From positions 16,918,049 to 16,982,048 of the forward strand of contig OZ022246.1 of the NCBI GenBank assembly GCA_963978895.1: a stretch of 64,000 nt of DNA, read 5' to 3'. The notes under the pieces were generated by a model. It worked only from the letters and a program-made list of their open reading frames with translations, searched no databases and was not told where the DNA came from. Shown here piece after piece: positions 11,363-21,388 of this stretch (its first letter is position 1; each line of letters opens with the position of its first letter). A program made the position numbers and the translations under genes. This DNA is from Erpobdella octoculata (taxonomy: Eukaryota; Annelida; Clitellata; Hirudinida; Erpobdellidae).

Positions 11363-11464
11363 CTCTTTGTAACCAAGTTTTGCTGCCAGCGTGAGGGAAG
11401 TTAGATTTTGCTTGTTCTTCAAGTTGATGTTTGCTCCCAGAGAAACAAGTAGATCAAACATTTC
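11363..11464 (-). CDS. TRPV-type channel exon: last ankyrin repeat
   Basis: The exon of 102 bp (34 codons) encodes EMFDLLVSLGANINLKNKQN then LTSLTLAAKLGYKE, an ankyrin repeat of the kind just before the TRPV linker. It joins in phase 0 to IYNHILQ at 6225, as in TRPV proteins (LTLAAKLG-x-x-E-I/M). The donor reads GAG|GCAAGC, that is a GC-AG intron, and that intron holds the 4.9-kb transposon. The acceptor (TCAAAG|GAA) lacks a good pyrimidine tract, so the 5' border is uncertain. Confidence 0.75.
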
Positions 11465-11549
11465 CTTTGATCAGTCATTGTTAAGGTTTTTGACAAAAAC
11501 ATGTTAACGCAATAGTTTAAAACACCGTTTATTCATAATTTTTACTTAC

Positions 11550-11667
11550 TTCAGGACCACAATAACTCTGAAAAATAATTTAGATGTGATTTATAATAAA
11601 ACTGAATTATGCAAAAAATCAAAATATTTAAAAAGTTTACCAATGCAATGTCACAACGTTGTTTCAT
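11550..11667 (-). other. Two candidate micro-exons of the channel gene
   Basis: On the minus strand TTTTTCAG|AGTTATTGTGG...CCTGAA|GTAAGT (11550-11567, 18 bp, SYCGPE) and ATTTCAG|ATGAAACAACG...GCATTG|GTAAAC (11641-11667, 27 bp, MKQRCDIAL) both have strong splice signals and keep phase 0. The peptides do not obviously match TRPV proteins, so they could be chance. Confidence 0.3.
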
Positions 11668-11754
11668 CTGAAATTTTTTGAAACTATTAAAAAATATTTG
11701 CATGTACTCTAGCATATATTTTTACATTTACTGTTATTGAGTGGATGTTCAGAC

Positions 11755-13088
11755 TAGTGCAGTTTTAGTTTTAAATTTAATTAAGTTTTAGTTTCTGTTT
11801 CGTTTCAAAGAGCTTATTTCTATTTCAGTTTCTGTTGTACTTTTTATCATTATTTTAGTTCCAGTTTCTATTTCGTTTGGACACATTTATTGTAGTTTCA
11901 GTTTTCATTTTCGTTTTCAAAAATACTTAATGAATTTTAAAAAAATACTTGATGCAATTTTTTACTGCTAACATGAAATACTTATTAAAAGGTACATTTA
12001 AATCAATTTTAAATTATGTTTCAAAAATACACGTTTCTTTAAGTTGTTGCTCATGTTGTTGCGTCTACCAGATGTGAGCATCCCACGTGTTGAAAACAAA
12101 CGTTCTATAAACGCTTCTGAACATGGCACTCATGGCAGAGATAATATAATCTGGGCGAAATCATTTAAAACTGGTAAGCCTGTCTTTTTTCTCATTCAGC
12201 TATGCAGTTCTCATCATCAGGCAATGGGTTATGCTCTCCATTTTGCAGGGCTGTGAGATATGTTGTTAACTCAATGTCCGTTTGAGATTTAGCCATTACC
12301 GGTTGAACCTGTGAAGTAACAACTAAGGTGTCTAAATGTTTAAAGTGTTTTGCAGGTCGTGTATCTAAGTTTTCATCCTGGCTGCCTCAATCTTGCTGTT
12401 GTTCAAGTGGAATTTCTGCATTGAAGTTTTGTGTCTTTTTCAAAATAAATTCCTTGGTAATTGCTTACAAAGCTGCGTTGTGGGGTAATACAAGGGTCTA
12501 GTTGTATCTTAAATCTAGCAATGTTGCTGCAGCTGGCAGAACAACAAAATTTAAAGCAGTAACATCGCGGATATATCTGAAACGGTCTAAAAGAGAATTA
12601 AAAAAAACGTAGAACATGTTTCGTTGAAACTAACAATTGGTTGTTCCAAAATTTCATTATGGAGCTCAGTCATACTCGGGCACTTTTTTAAATGTTTCTG
12701 CAGGTCCAAAACTGCAGGAAGCATGTTAGAAAGTGACTTGTTATCATTTTCCTAGTGTGATGAACAAATGGTTCCAGCAATAATTTAATTATTTCTAATT
12801 TTTCCATCAGTCCATCTAGGTTTTGACGAATAATAATATCGTTCAGTGCGTCCTTCACTGTAATCATTCTGTTTATCATGAAAAATGTACTTGTAGTTTA
12901 AAAAAATTTTAAATTTGTTATTTCCGTTTTGTTTATTTCAGTTTCAGTTGTCGTTTTTAAAATTCGTTTTAGTTTCGTTGTCGTTTTGTGGAATTATTTC
13001 CGTTTCTATTACCGTTTCGTTAACGGCTTCAATTTATTTTCGTTAACGATGGTTTTCGTTTTCGTTTCCGTTAACGGCAACTGCACCA
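11755..13088 (-). mobile_element. hAT transposon relic with perfect 8-bp target duplication
   Basis: GTTCAGAC occurs at 11747-11754 and again at 13089-13096, directly outside TIRs TAGTGCAGTT (left) and AACTGCACCA (right; inverted match 9 of 10). An 8-bp duplication and short TIRs are the hAT signature. Subterminal regions are rich in GTTTTAGTTTC/GTTTTCGTTTC motifs. The 1.33-kb length is shorter than an autonomous hAT. Confidence 0.9.
12035..12900 (-). pseudogene. hAT transposase C-terminal remnant
   Basis: Minus-strand blocks in order: VKDALNDIIIRQNLDGLMEK with LEIIKLLLEPF (about 12760-12880), then AVLDLQKHLKKCPSMTELH, and near the end SEAFIERLFSTRGMLTSGRR (about 12060-12125), which matches the C-terminal dimerisation region of hAT transposases. 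The frame is broken by many stops; the N-terminal half with BED finger is absent. Confidence 0.7.
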
Positions 13089-13096
13089 GTTCAGAC

Positions 13097-13977
13097 ATTT
13101 AAGCATACGGCAAAGATGGGAGTATCGAGACATTGGTTCGTCTCGAGACTAGAGCTCCAAGACTTGAGCCATAAAAACAAAGGTTTGTTTCACACATTCC
13201 TTATATTTCAGAAATTGTCTGTGTGTATTTTATTTATGGCATTTTTTAAACGACATTTTTTTGAATTTATGTATTTGTTTATATAATTGTGTTTGCTTTT
13301 TTTTGTTTTAAATCATAGATAATTTGTATTTTTAATTGAAAACAGTTTTTCAACGTTTTTTAAAACTTTGATAAAAAATGTCATAAATAGCAAACCTCTT
13401 TTCAAATTTCAAATCAACTGGATAACGGAAAGTTAGTTAAATTTTATTTTAGAAGTTTGCCAGCATTTCGACAAGCAATCAAGCAGCAAGACCAGTGGTG
13501 AAGTTAATATAAAACATTTTTTAAAAAAAGAGAGAAAAAGCAAGAAAGAGAAAAATAGACAATGCTAATAAAAATGAAAAAAGAAAAAGAGAAGAGATAG
13601 ATAGATAGAAAGAGAGAAATATAAAAAAAATGAAATTAAAAAAAAATGTCTAGGAGGCTCTTGCGGTCCATTCTTTTCAAACCGTATTATCCAAATAAAA
13701 ATGCAACGATAGACTTATGACATTTTATTACTTTTTGCACGTCTATAAAAACTATTCATCTCACAAAAATTTTAAATTTATCTTTACCCAACAACGATAT
13801 CCTGGGGTTCATATGGAGCCCAATGGTAATAGTAATACTATGGTTGTATAGTAATTTGTGGCCATATGTGTGTCAAATTGATGCCTGGTTGTCATTTGGA
13901 TAATAGAAATTACAATAGAGTGGACCAATGAGAAGTGCTTCAATTGATCATTGATCAGTATCTTCAAAGAAAATCCG
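13097..13977. other. Non-coding stretch, nothing recognised
   Basis: AT-rich. An A/G-rich patch at 13530-13640 (AAGAGAGAAA-like runs, GATAGATAGATAG) is the only local structure. No coding similarity seen. Confidence 0.4.
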
Positions 13978-14187
13978 TGTCTTTATGACATTTTTTTTTT
14001 TTTTTTTTTTTATAATAGTTTATAGTCCTTTACACCAGGTGTTTTAAGACTGAAATGGCTGTATGTAGGAAGCACCTAAGTACTTCCTGTCGTGGATCAG
14101 AATTTGAACTTTTTTACTTTTCCCTCCTCCTTTCTCCAGGCTTGGGACTGGCTCGCAATTAGCGAGGCGGAGTTGTCTTTATGACAT
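13978..14187 (-). mobile_element. Small retroposed insert with 14-bp target duplication
   Basis: TGTCTTTATGACAT is present at 13978-13991 and 14174-14187. The insert between (182 bp) begins with a T run on the plus strand, i.e. a poly(A) tail on the minus strand. It reads, minus sense, TTGCGAGCCAGTCCCAAGCC then GGAAGTACTTAGGTGCTTCC, resembling a LINE/SINE 3' end. A poly(A) tail plus duplication shows LINE-driven insertion. A second A run follows at 14190-14221. Confidence 0.75.
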
Positions 14188-14188
14188 A

Positions 14189-14225
<37 letters not shown>

Positions 14226-14446
14226 ATTATATTATAATTGGGTAAAAAAGCGGATTGCACAAAGCCTCGGAAGGTTTTTCCAATTCTTTTTAAAATCTTC
14301 CTGGTATCCATCTGGAATGGTTTGGATTTTTATAATCTCTAGCGCACACCGCATCTTCTTCTTTAAAAACTCTCGGTCTTGCCCCATTCCTTTTGTCAAA
14401 CTGTCTCTTCATGCAAGATTTTTTTTCTGAATACTTTTCGTCTTTT

Positions 14447-14943
14447 TTAGTACTTAGTTGTAATCAGACTTAGTGGTGTTCTAATTTGTTTCCCCAAAAA
14501 CTTTTCTGCGGGAGATTTTTGATGTGAACTAGATGGGCATGGTGTAGATCTATAACACAATAAAAACGTTTGCACCAATTCCTCGGTAATTCCTTCACCT
14601 TTTAGCTTTTGTATGGTTATTTTGAAAGTATCAACAAATCTTTCTTTGTTGAAGTAGCCGCACTCATTTGTATTATTTCTGGCCATTTTGAATATGCGTC
14701 CACAACAACCAGAAACATTGAATTCTCCATTGGTCCCGCAAAATCAATGTGAATTCTCTCCCAGGCCTGTGATGGTTCAGGCCATGGTGACAACGTGGTT
14801 TTTATAGGCATTGTCACGGTTTTCACCGGCAAGAGAGATCTTCTTCCCGAACTTGATTGTCGAACTTTGCTGGAGAGCACTTCTTTCTTCCTGATTTTAA
14901 CTGTTTTCTGTCTTTTGGCGGGGGCATTGCTGTTATTTTTCAT
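14447..14943 (-). pseudogene. Ty3/gypsy integrase fragment
   Basis: Contains WERIHIDFAGP and FLVVVDAYSKWPEI (integrase core with first catalytic Asp context) and, after a frame change at about 14640-14690, ERFVDTFKITIQKLKGEGIT, LLCYRSTPCPSSSHQKSPAE and FLGKQIRTPL, the C-terminal part of the core. The segment holding the second catalytic Asp appears deleted. Related to gypsy pol genes common in invertebrates. Confidence 0.8.
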
Positions 14944-15300
14944 GGGTCTGGTTTTTGGCCTTCTTTGCTGATAATATGACCTAGAAATTTAATTTTTTTC
15001 TTGGCAAACGAGCCCTTGTCCATCTTGACTCTAAATCCAAAATCTGAAATCCGTTTGAATAGTTCAAAAACATTCATATTGTGTTCTGCCAATGTTGTAC
15101 CGGTCACAGTTACATCATCCAGATAAGCCGCACAACCTTTTAACCCTGAAGTTAAATTATCCATTGTTTCCTGTAAAATACCTGCTGCACTTTTTAATCT
15201 AAAGGGAAGTCTCTGGTACTGATAAAGACCTTTAGGAGTGATGATCATAACGAGCTCTTTTGACGATTCGTCCATTTCCAACTGTAGATAATTGTTCCCT
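14940..15300 (-). pseudogene. Ty3/gypsy reverse transcriptase fragment
   Basis: Encodes LQLEMDESSKELVMIITPKG, LYQYQRLPFRLKSAAGILQE, then YLDDVTVTG (the catalytic box with two aspartates) and KIKFLGHIISKEG, all standard Ty3/gypsy RT landmarks. Part of the finger domain upstream is lost and the downstream RNase H is absent: after KPDP the sequence jumps to integrase. Confidence 0.85.
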
Positions 15301-16509
15301 TGCTGGGAAATGTCTTGACTTGCCGTATTTTGTGTCGTCTTTACGACAGACTTGGGCTCCTCTTTAAATTTGGGGTTTTCTTTTTACTGAAATGTCTTTT
15401 GGGACTTTTATCATCAGTTCTGCAGTTGGCAGCAAAATGTCCCAGTTTTCCACAGCGAAAAAAAAAATTTTTCTTTGCGGGTGAACCCCGGATTTCTTGG
15501 CTGGAAGATTTTTTAGGTGATCTTTCTGAATAAAATTTTTTAGGTGATCTTTACTAACTAAGGTTTCTGAAATCATCATTTGTTTTGTATGTAACAGTTT
15601 TATCCTTTCACATTCTTCAATAAGCTTTTCCAGTGAGCACTGTTGTTCTACAGTAATGTGTGCTTAATGTTTAAATATTTTGGATCCTTCAATCCCCATA
15701 GAAAATGTAAGCACATACTGGCTTTTTTGTAAAATTTTCCCATTGTGCTTTGTTGCACAGCCTGTTCACCCTTGTGCCGATTGCCCTGAAAGTCTCTGAG
15801 TCCCTTATTTGGACGTTTTCAAAATCAAACCGTCTTTGATGAATACTTTTTTTTATCACCAAACAGTTTTTCTAGCCAAACTTTTGTCTTCTCATAGCTG
15901 AGACTGTCAAATGTTCTCGGTAATATACTACCTTTAAGTAGCGTGTATTCGTTTTATTGAACCTTCGGGGTCAGAGTTGCTCTTTTTTCTGAATCGCTCA
16001 TTGATGAATCGCTAATACTGAGTGAACAGCTTCTTCAAATCGCACAATCCAATCAGTAAATGTAAGTCCTTGATCTTGATCATAAACAAATTGCTCAATT
16101 TGTTTGTGGAGGTCTGGTCTTACTTCGACGGATCTATTGCCCTGCATCATTGAAATTAACTGAAGGCATTTTTTCTAAGTAACTTCTTTTTCAATTCTCT
16201 TTTCTTCTTTTTCTCGAGCTTCTTTTACAAGTTTTTCTTGTTTTTCTCAAGCTTCCTTCTTAAGTTTTTCTTCTTTTTTCGAGCAGAAGCTTATCAATTA
16301 GTTACTTAAGCAATTGTGCTATGTTTGAATCTTGGTCCTTTGACATCCTGGTCACCAATTGTTATATCTCTTATTATTCTAAATTAATGATAAAAATTAT
16401 AATTTAAACTATTGTGGTTGCTAAACATTTATTTAGATTTGTAGATAATTATATATGAAATTACATCTGCTTTGTTTTATGGAGTAACTAAAAAAATAGG
16501 ACAAAACAC

Positions 16510-16681
<172 letters not shown>

Positions 16682-16815
16682 TTTTAAGCAAACTCGATTG
16701 AAAAAAGTGGCACACTTGGCTAAATCGATTTTATTTTTAATTTTTTCCAATATCTAAATCGGTTTAGAAATAATTTATTATCAAACACAAACTCCATAAT
16801 ATTAATAATATTATA

Positions 16816-16858
16816 GGCTTATAGATCTATTTTGGCAATTTTTGCCATCTTCAGAGCC
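16816..16858 (-). ncRNA. Degenerate hammerhead ribozyme motif, PLE A
   Basis: Minus strand: stem I GGCU/AGCC, box CUGAAGA, then U, stem II GGCAAAAAUUGCC, followed by AAAA where GAAA is expected (G12 lost). It lies in the PLE 3' terminal region. Probably inactive. Confidence 0.6.
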
Positions 16859-17449
16859 GTTTAACTTTTTTTAAAATAAAATGCAGTGACTAAAAGGTAA
16901 AAGAAAAAACTAATTGAAAGGAATTAAAATACAATTTAAATAAAATTTAAATTCATTAAGTACAAATGTAACAACATAAAAAATATTTAAATTAAAATAA
17001 TTATAATAATAACAGTAATAACTAAATAATTAAGATCAGTTAGCAAAGCCTTTAACAACGGAATTACAGTCAACTTCAAGGACGTGACTGGAAGAAGAAT
17101 CACATACATTATCTATAACCTTTGAAACACAAACGTCTGGTACAAAACATTCATTCAACGAAGAAATACCTGAAGAAACATTAGTACTATTAACATGTAT
17201 ATTTTTAACAAAAGTTGTAAATGAATTAAAACATTTATTATTATTATTATTATTAGTTTTATTACTATTTAGAGAACAAAAAGGTTTAAGAGTTAAATCA
17301 AAAGAATACCATTCTTTATTAATTAAAGGTTTACATTTATTAATGGCTAAAGCTTCTTTTAATTTTAACTTAATGGGTGATTTTCTTTCATTAGGATACT
17401 GGTATTATCAATTAGAAATTTATGTGATGGTTTGATTGAATGTTGTGTT

Positions 17450-19080
17450 GACATATGTTGGTATATGGCACCACTTTGACAATGCATAGTCAATCTACGA
17501 GAAAGAGTAGTTCTAGTATGACCAATGTAATTTTCCACCTGACCAAATGGAAACGGACACGAAAATTGGTCACTAGGTTGGTTTGTGCTACAGGGCTAGA
17601 AACATTATTTATACTATTTTTAATTAAAAGATTATGAGTTTTTCCATTGTTATAATAGATGTGTAACTTGAGTGTATTATCTTTATTTACAACCATTATC
17701 ATACACAATGTTTTTCAACACTTTTTCATCTATTTTATAATTATTAGACATCTGATTAGCATAATATAATGGAATTATACAAGAATTTGATGAGTTATTG
17801 GTATTAGGTTTTGAAACATGTTTTTTATCAGTAATATGTGACATAAATTTATTTATAGTTGCATCAACAATAGAATTAGAATAATTATTATTTATTAAAA
17901 GTTGTTTAACTCGCAGAATATCGTTGTGAAAATCAGACCAAGTTTCGGAAAATTTATAAGCCCTATTAATATAATTATTAATAACGTTTAGTTTATATCT
18001 TTCAGGACAATCACTGTTATAATTAAGACAATTATCTGTGTTTGTGGGTTTAGTATAGACCTGGCAAGATAGTTTTGATACATTTCGTGTAACTAAAGTA
18101 TCCAAAAAAGGAATTTGATGTTTATTATTAGCAAGTTCATAAGTTAATTGTAGTTTAGAATTTTTTACAAATGCATCTCTCAGTTTAAATAATTCTTCTA
18201 AATTATCAACTGAAACAAATATATCGTCAACATAACGGCAATACAGAAAAGGTTTGGTGTGTTTTTCAAATACACGTGCTTCAAGATCACCCATATAAAA
18301 ATTAGCGAAAGTCGGGCCCAACGGGGACCCCATAACTACACAGTCAATTTGAACATATAAGTCTCCATTAGGTGATAAAAAAGGAGATTGCGTTGTACAT
18401 ATATAAAATAATTCTTTCAAGACTTCAGGGCTGATTTGAGGAGGTTGAATACTAGGATGAGAATAAACACACTTACAAATTATATTTATAGTGTCTATAA
18501 CAGGTACGTTGGTAAACAAACTTTCAACATCTAAAGACGCAATTATATTAGAACTTCCATTACTATGAATAAGATCAACATAATCATAAGAAGATTTAAG
18601 ACTATATTGAGAATGACAATAAGGAGAAATAATTTTATTAATTTCTTTAGCAACATTATAAGTAACAGCAGGACATTGTGAAATAATAGGTCTTAATGAG
18701 TTATCTTTCTTATGTATTTTTACATTACCGTAAATATAACCAGGCTTATAGTCACCTATTATTTTAGAAAAAATTGTTATCTTCTTTTTAATAAGAGTCG
18801 CAATGATCTTATTTAGTTTAGTTCTGATCTTAACAGTAGGATCAGCTTTCACTTTTTGAAATTTAGAGCTGTTAGAGAGAATTGTATTGAGTTTGGAAAA
18901 ATAATTGTCACGATTGTACGTAGGTAAATTGTCAGCTTTACGGATAATTATCTGAGTATTTTTACGTAGTTGAGAGGCAGCATTCAATAACTTCTTAGGT
19001 GAGGTAGACTTAAAATTTGAGCATCGATGTTTATAACCTTCAGCTAGTAATAGAGGCTTCAAAGTTGACTTATGTGTGAA
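17450..19080 (-). pseudogene. PLE A reverse transcriptase / GIY-YIG endonuclease
   Basis: RT landmarks read in order on the minus strand: [58 protein letters not shown] and CRYVDDIF (catalytic DD intact), then FLDTLVT. Telomerase-like Penelope RTs carry this set. The frame breaks after IVYDN (about 17683-17690) and again within the endonuclease, where [16 protein letters not shown] remains in another frame (about 17475-17530). VVMGSPLG replaces the usual GVAMGSPLG. The TA tract supplies a spurious IY-repeat N-terminus. Non-functional because of frameshifts. Confidence 0.9.
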
Positions 19081-19657
<577 letters not shown>

Positions 19658-20147
19658 AAATGTCTCAACTTCAGAATCAAACCCACGACTGTCGGATCGG
19701 CAACACCGCCTCGCATCATGCCAACTACCTTACCATCTGCGGCACTTCCACCACCAAAAAACAACCGGACACAGCCGTACCACGTATATATAATATCGAG
19801 CATTGATTCGTACCCATTCATAGTCGAGTGTTGTGTTCAACATACCCCAATAAAAGCGCTTAACAACCATTGTTTTTTGGCGGTGGAAGTGGCGCAGATG
19901 GTAAGGTAGTTGGCATGATGCGAGGCGGTGTTGCCGATCCGACAGTCGTGGGTTCGAGTCTGAAGTTGAGACATTTATATTTGCGTTATTTCGTGGTGGA
20001 TTGTAAGCCATCCAAGTTTCTGATATATGTGGCTCGTAAAAACATATCAACGCTATGTTTCCTTATAATATATATTACAAAACATATATCTTCGATAGCT
20101 ATTAAATTAGCTAGTGACGGAATGTAAGCCGTACAACTTATATATAC
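19658..20147. mobile_element. Pair of inverted tRNA-derived SINEs (family B)
   Basis: A minus copy (about 19658-19775) and a plus copy (about 19870-20147) face each other across about 90 bp. Pol III boxes in the plus copy: A box TGGCGCAGATGGTAAGG and B box GGTTCGAGTC. Between them lies AGGCGGTGTTGCCG, a possible hairpin. The downstream body includes ATATGTGGCTCGTAAAAACA then CGCTATGTTTCCTTATAATA. A third copy lies at 56641-56750 (minus). Confidence 0.75.
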
Positions 20148-20710
20148 TACTAGCGGAGGTACCCGGCGTTGCCCGGGGTTTTAAAGGTTTTTCTAATGCT
20201 TGTCTCTTTCGCTCCCGTTTCCTTCCCCGCTTGTTTTCCCGCTCCCGGTCGCTTTCCCGTTCCTGCTTGCTTTCCCGTTCTCGGTCGGGTTTTACTCCCG
20301 GTCGCTTTCCCGTTCCCGGTCGGTTTTTTGCTCCAGGCCGTTTTCCCGTTTCCGGTTTTTTTCTCGCTCCCGGTCGATTTCCCGTTCCGGGTTGCTCTCC
20401 CGCTCCCGGTCATTTTTCCTCTCTCTGTCGCTTTTCCGCTCCCGGTTGCTTTCCCGTTCCCGGTCGCTTTCTCGGTCGCGTTCCCTTTCCCGCTCGATCT
20501 TTCGCTCTCAGTAGGCTTCCCGTTTCCGCTCATTTATGTATGTATATATAAAACCCCGCTCGCTCACCCGCTCCACTCCGCTCATTTTAAGACGGATTTC
20601 AAAGTTTTTTCTCTATATTTGATTCCCCTTGACTCTCAAAGTTGTGTGAAAATTTAATTACGATCGGATGAATGGTGTAGCAATGCATAAAGGACATACA
20701 TACATACATA
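20148..20710 (+). repeat. GC-rich repeat element with (CATA)n tail
   Basis: Begins ACTAGCGGAGGTACCCGGCG then TTGCCCGGGG and ends ATTACGATCGGATGAATGG followed by CATACATACATA. Such a defined 5' start plus microsatellite tail suggests a non-autonomous retroposon-like repeat; class not known to me. A relative begins near 20715 and partial copies lie at 30924-31007 and (different interior) 57147-58738. Confidence 0.5.
20200..20520. repeat. GC-rich minisatellite, about 18-bp unit
   Basis: Variable repeats of CGCTTTCCCGTTCCCGGT. Low-complexity frames rich in Ser/Arg or Pro/Phe arise from it on both strands and are not genes. Confidence 0.8.
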
Positions 20711-20714
20711 AATA

Positions 20715-20946
20715 CATACATATTGCCCGGGGTTCTTAGAGGTTTACCTAATGCGTTTCTTTTTCGTTCCCGTTTCCTTCCCGCTTGCGCTCCCGCTCCA
20801 GGTCGTTATCCGTTCCCTGTCGCTTTCTCGCTCATTTTTTTGCTCTCAGTTCCCCCCACTAGATCCGATTCTACATACATACATACATACATACATACAT
20901 ACATACATACATACATACATACATACATACATACATACATACATAC

Positions 20947-20977
<31 letters not shown>

Positions 20978-21078
20978 CATACATACATACATACATACAT
21001 ACATACATACATACATACATACATACATACATACATACATACATACATACATACATACATACATACATACATACATTT
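20715..21078 (+). repeat. Second GC-rich repeat ending in a long (CATA)n tract
   Basis: 20715-20874 repeats the TTGCCCGGGGTT start and a shortened minisatellite, ends in TAGATCCGATTCTACATACA and runs into about 200 bp of CATA repeats. The same GATCTGATTCTACATACATA junction occurs at 30990-31010. Confidence 0.65.
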
Positions 21079-21207
21079 GTCAGGGGGCGGCCATCTGATC
21101 AACGGTCGTGGCCCGCCCTCCCGTGGTAGCGTCAGGAAAAGGGCCGAAACGCTGGGAGGGTCTTCCTCTGAAGACCTCTGACAAACTTGCTCGAAGAAGA
21201 GTTTTCA
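21079..21207 (+). repeat. 130-bp terminal repeat unit 1 (HERO-like copy 1, 5' side)
   Basis: Starts GTCAGGGGGCGGCCATCTG and ends GAAGAGTTTTCAC. Directly repeated at 25211, 26452 and 30684. It follows the (CATA)n tract at once. It can form helices GUCAGGGG/CCUCUGAC, CCCUCCC/GGGAGGG, AGCGU/ACGCU and UCUUC/GAAGA. One pair of the first hairpin is disrupted here (A instead of G at 21091). Confidence 0.85.
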
Positions 21208-21388
21208 CATACATTTCATGGGCATTAGCCATCGGACACTCAGGAAAGACTGAGGGGCGCTCGAGGAAGACCGAGTGGCACCGGGAAAGACCGGAGACAT
21301 CTTGGAGAGACAAGAACTACGGGTGTCTTGGCCTGGCTAGCCGGGGCACATTTCCGTCTTCGCATGCTACATCTACAACAAAAGAATT

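Larger units (their letters stand above)
14300..16340 (-). mobile_element. Decayed Ty3/gypsy LTR retrotransposon
   Basis: Order on the minus strand is gag-like region (about 15600-16340, stop-ridden, with an E/K-R-rich segment), a nucleocapsid-like knuckle (RCGKLGHFAANC, about 15435-15470), reverse transcriptase (14940-15300) and integrase (14447-14900). This is the Ty3/gypsy gene order. RNase H and the first part of integrase are missing between RT and integrase. LTRs were not found. Non-functional. Confidence 0.8.

Noticed and set aside
20114..20657. Ser/Arg- and Pro/Phe-rich ORFs on both strands
   Set aside because: Frames through a GC-rich minisatellite; no conserved domain.
20872..21076. 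CRISPR-like array
   Set aside because: Simple tetranucleotide repeats without spacers, in a eukaryotic context.
20846..21098. ORFs of THTYIHTYI / MYVCMYVC repeats
   Set aside because: Translation of CATA microsatellites on either strand.
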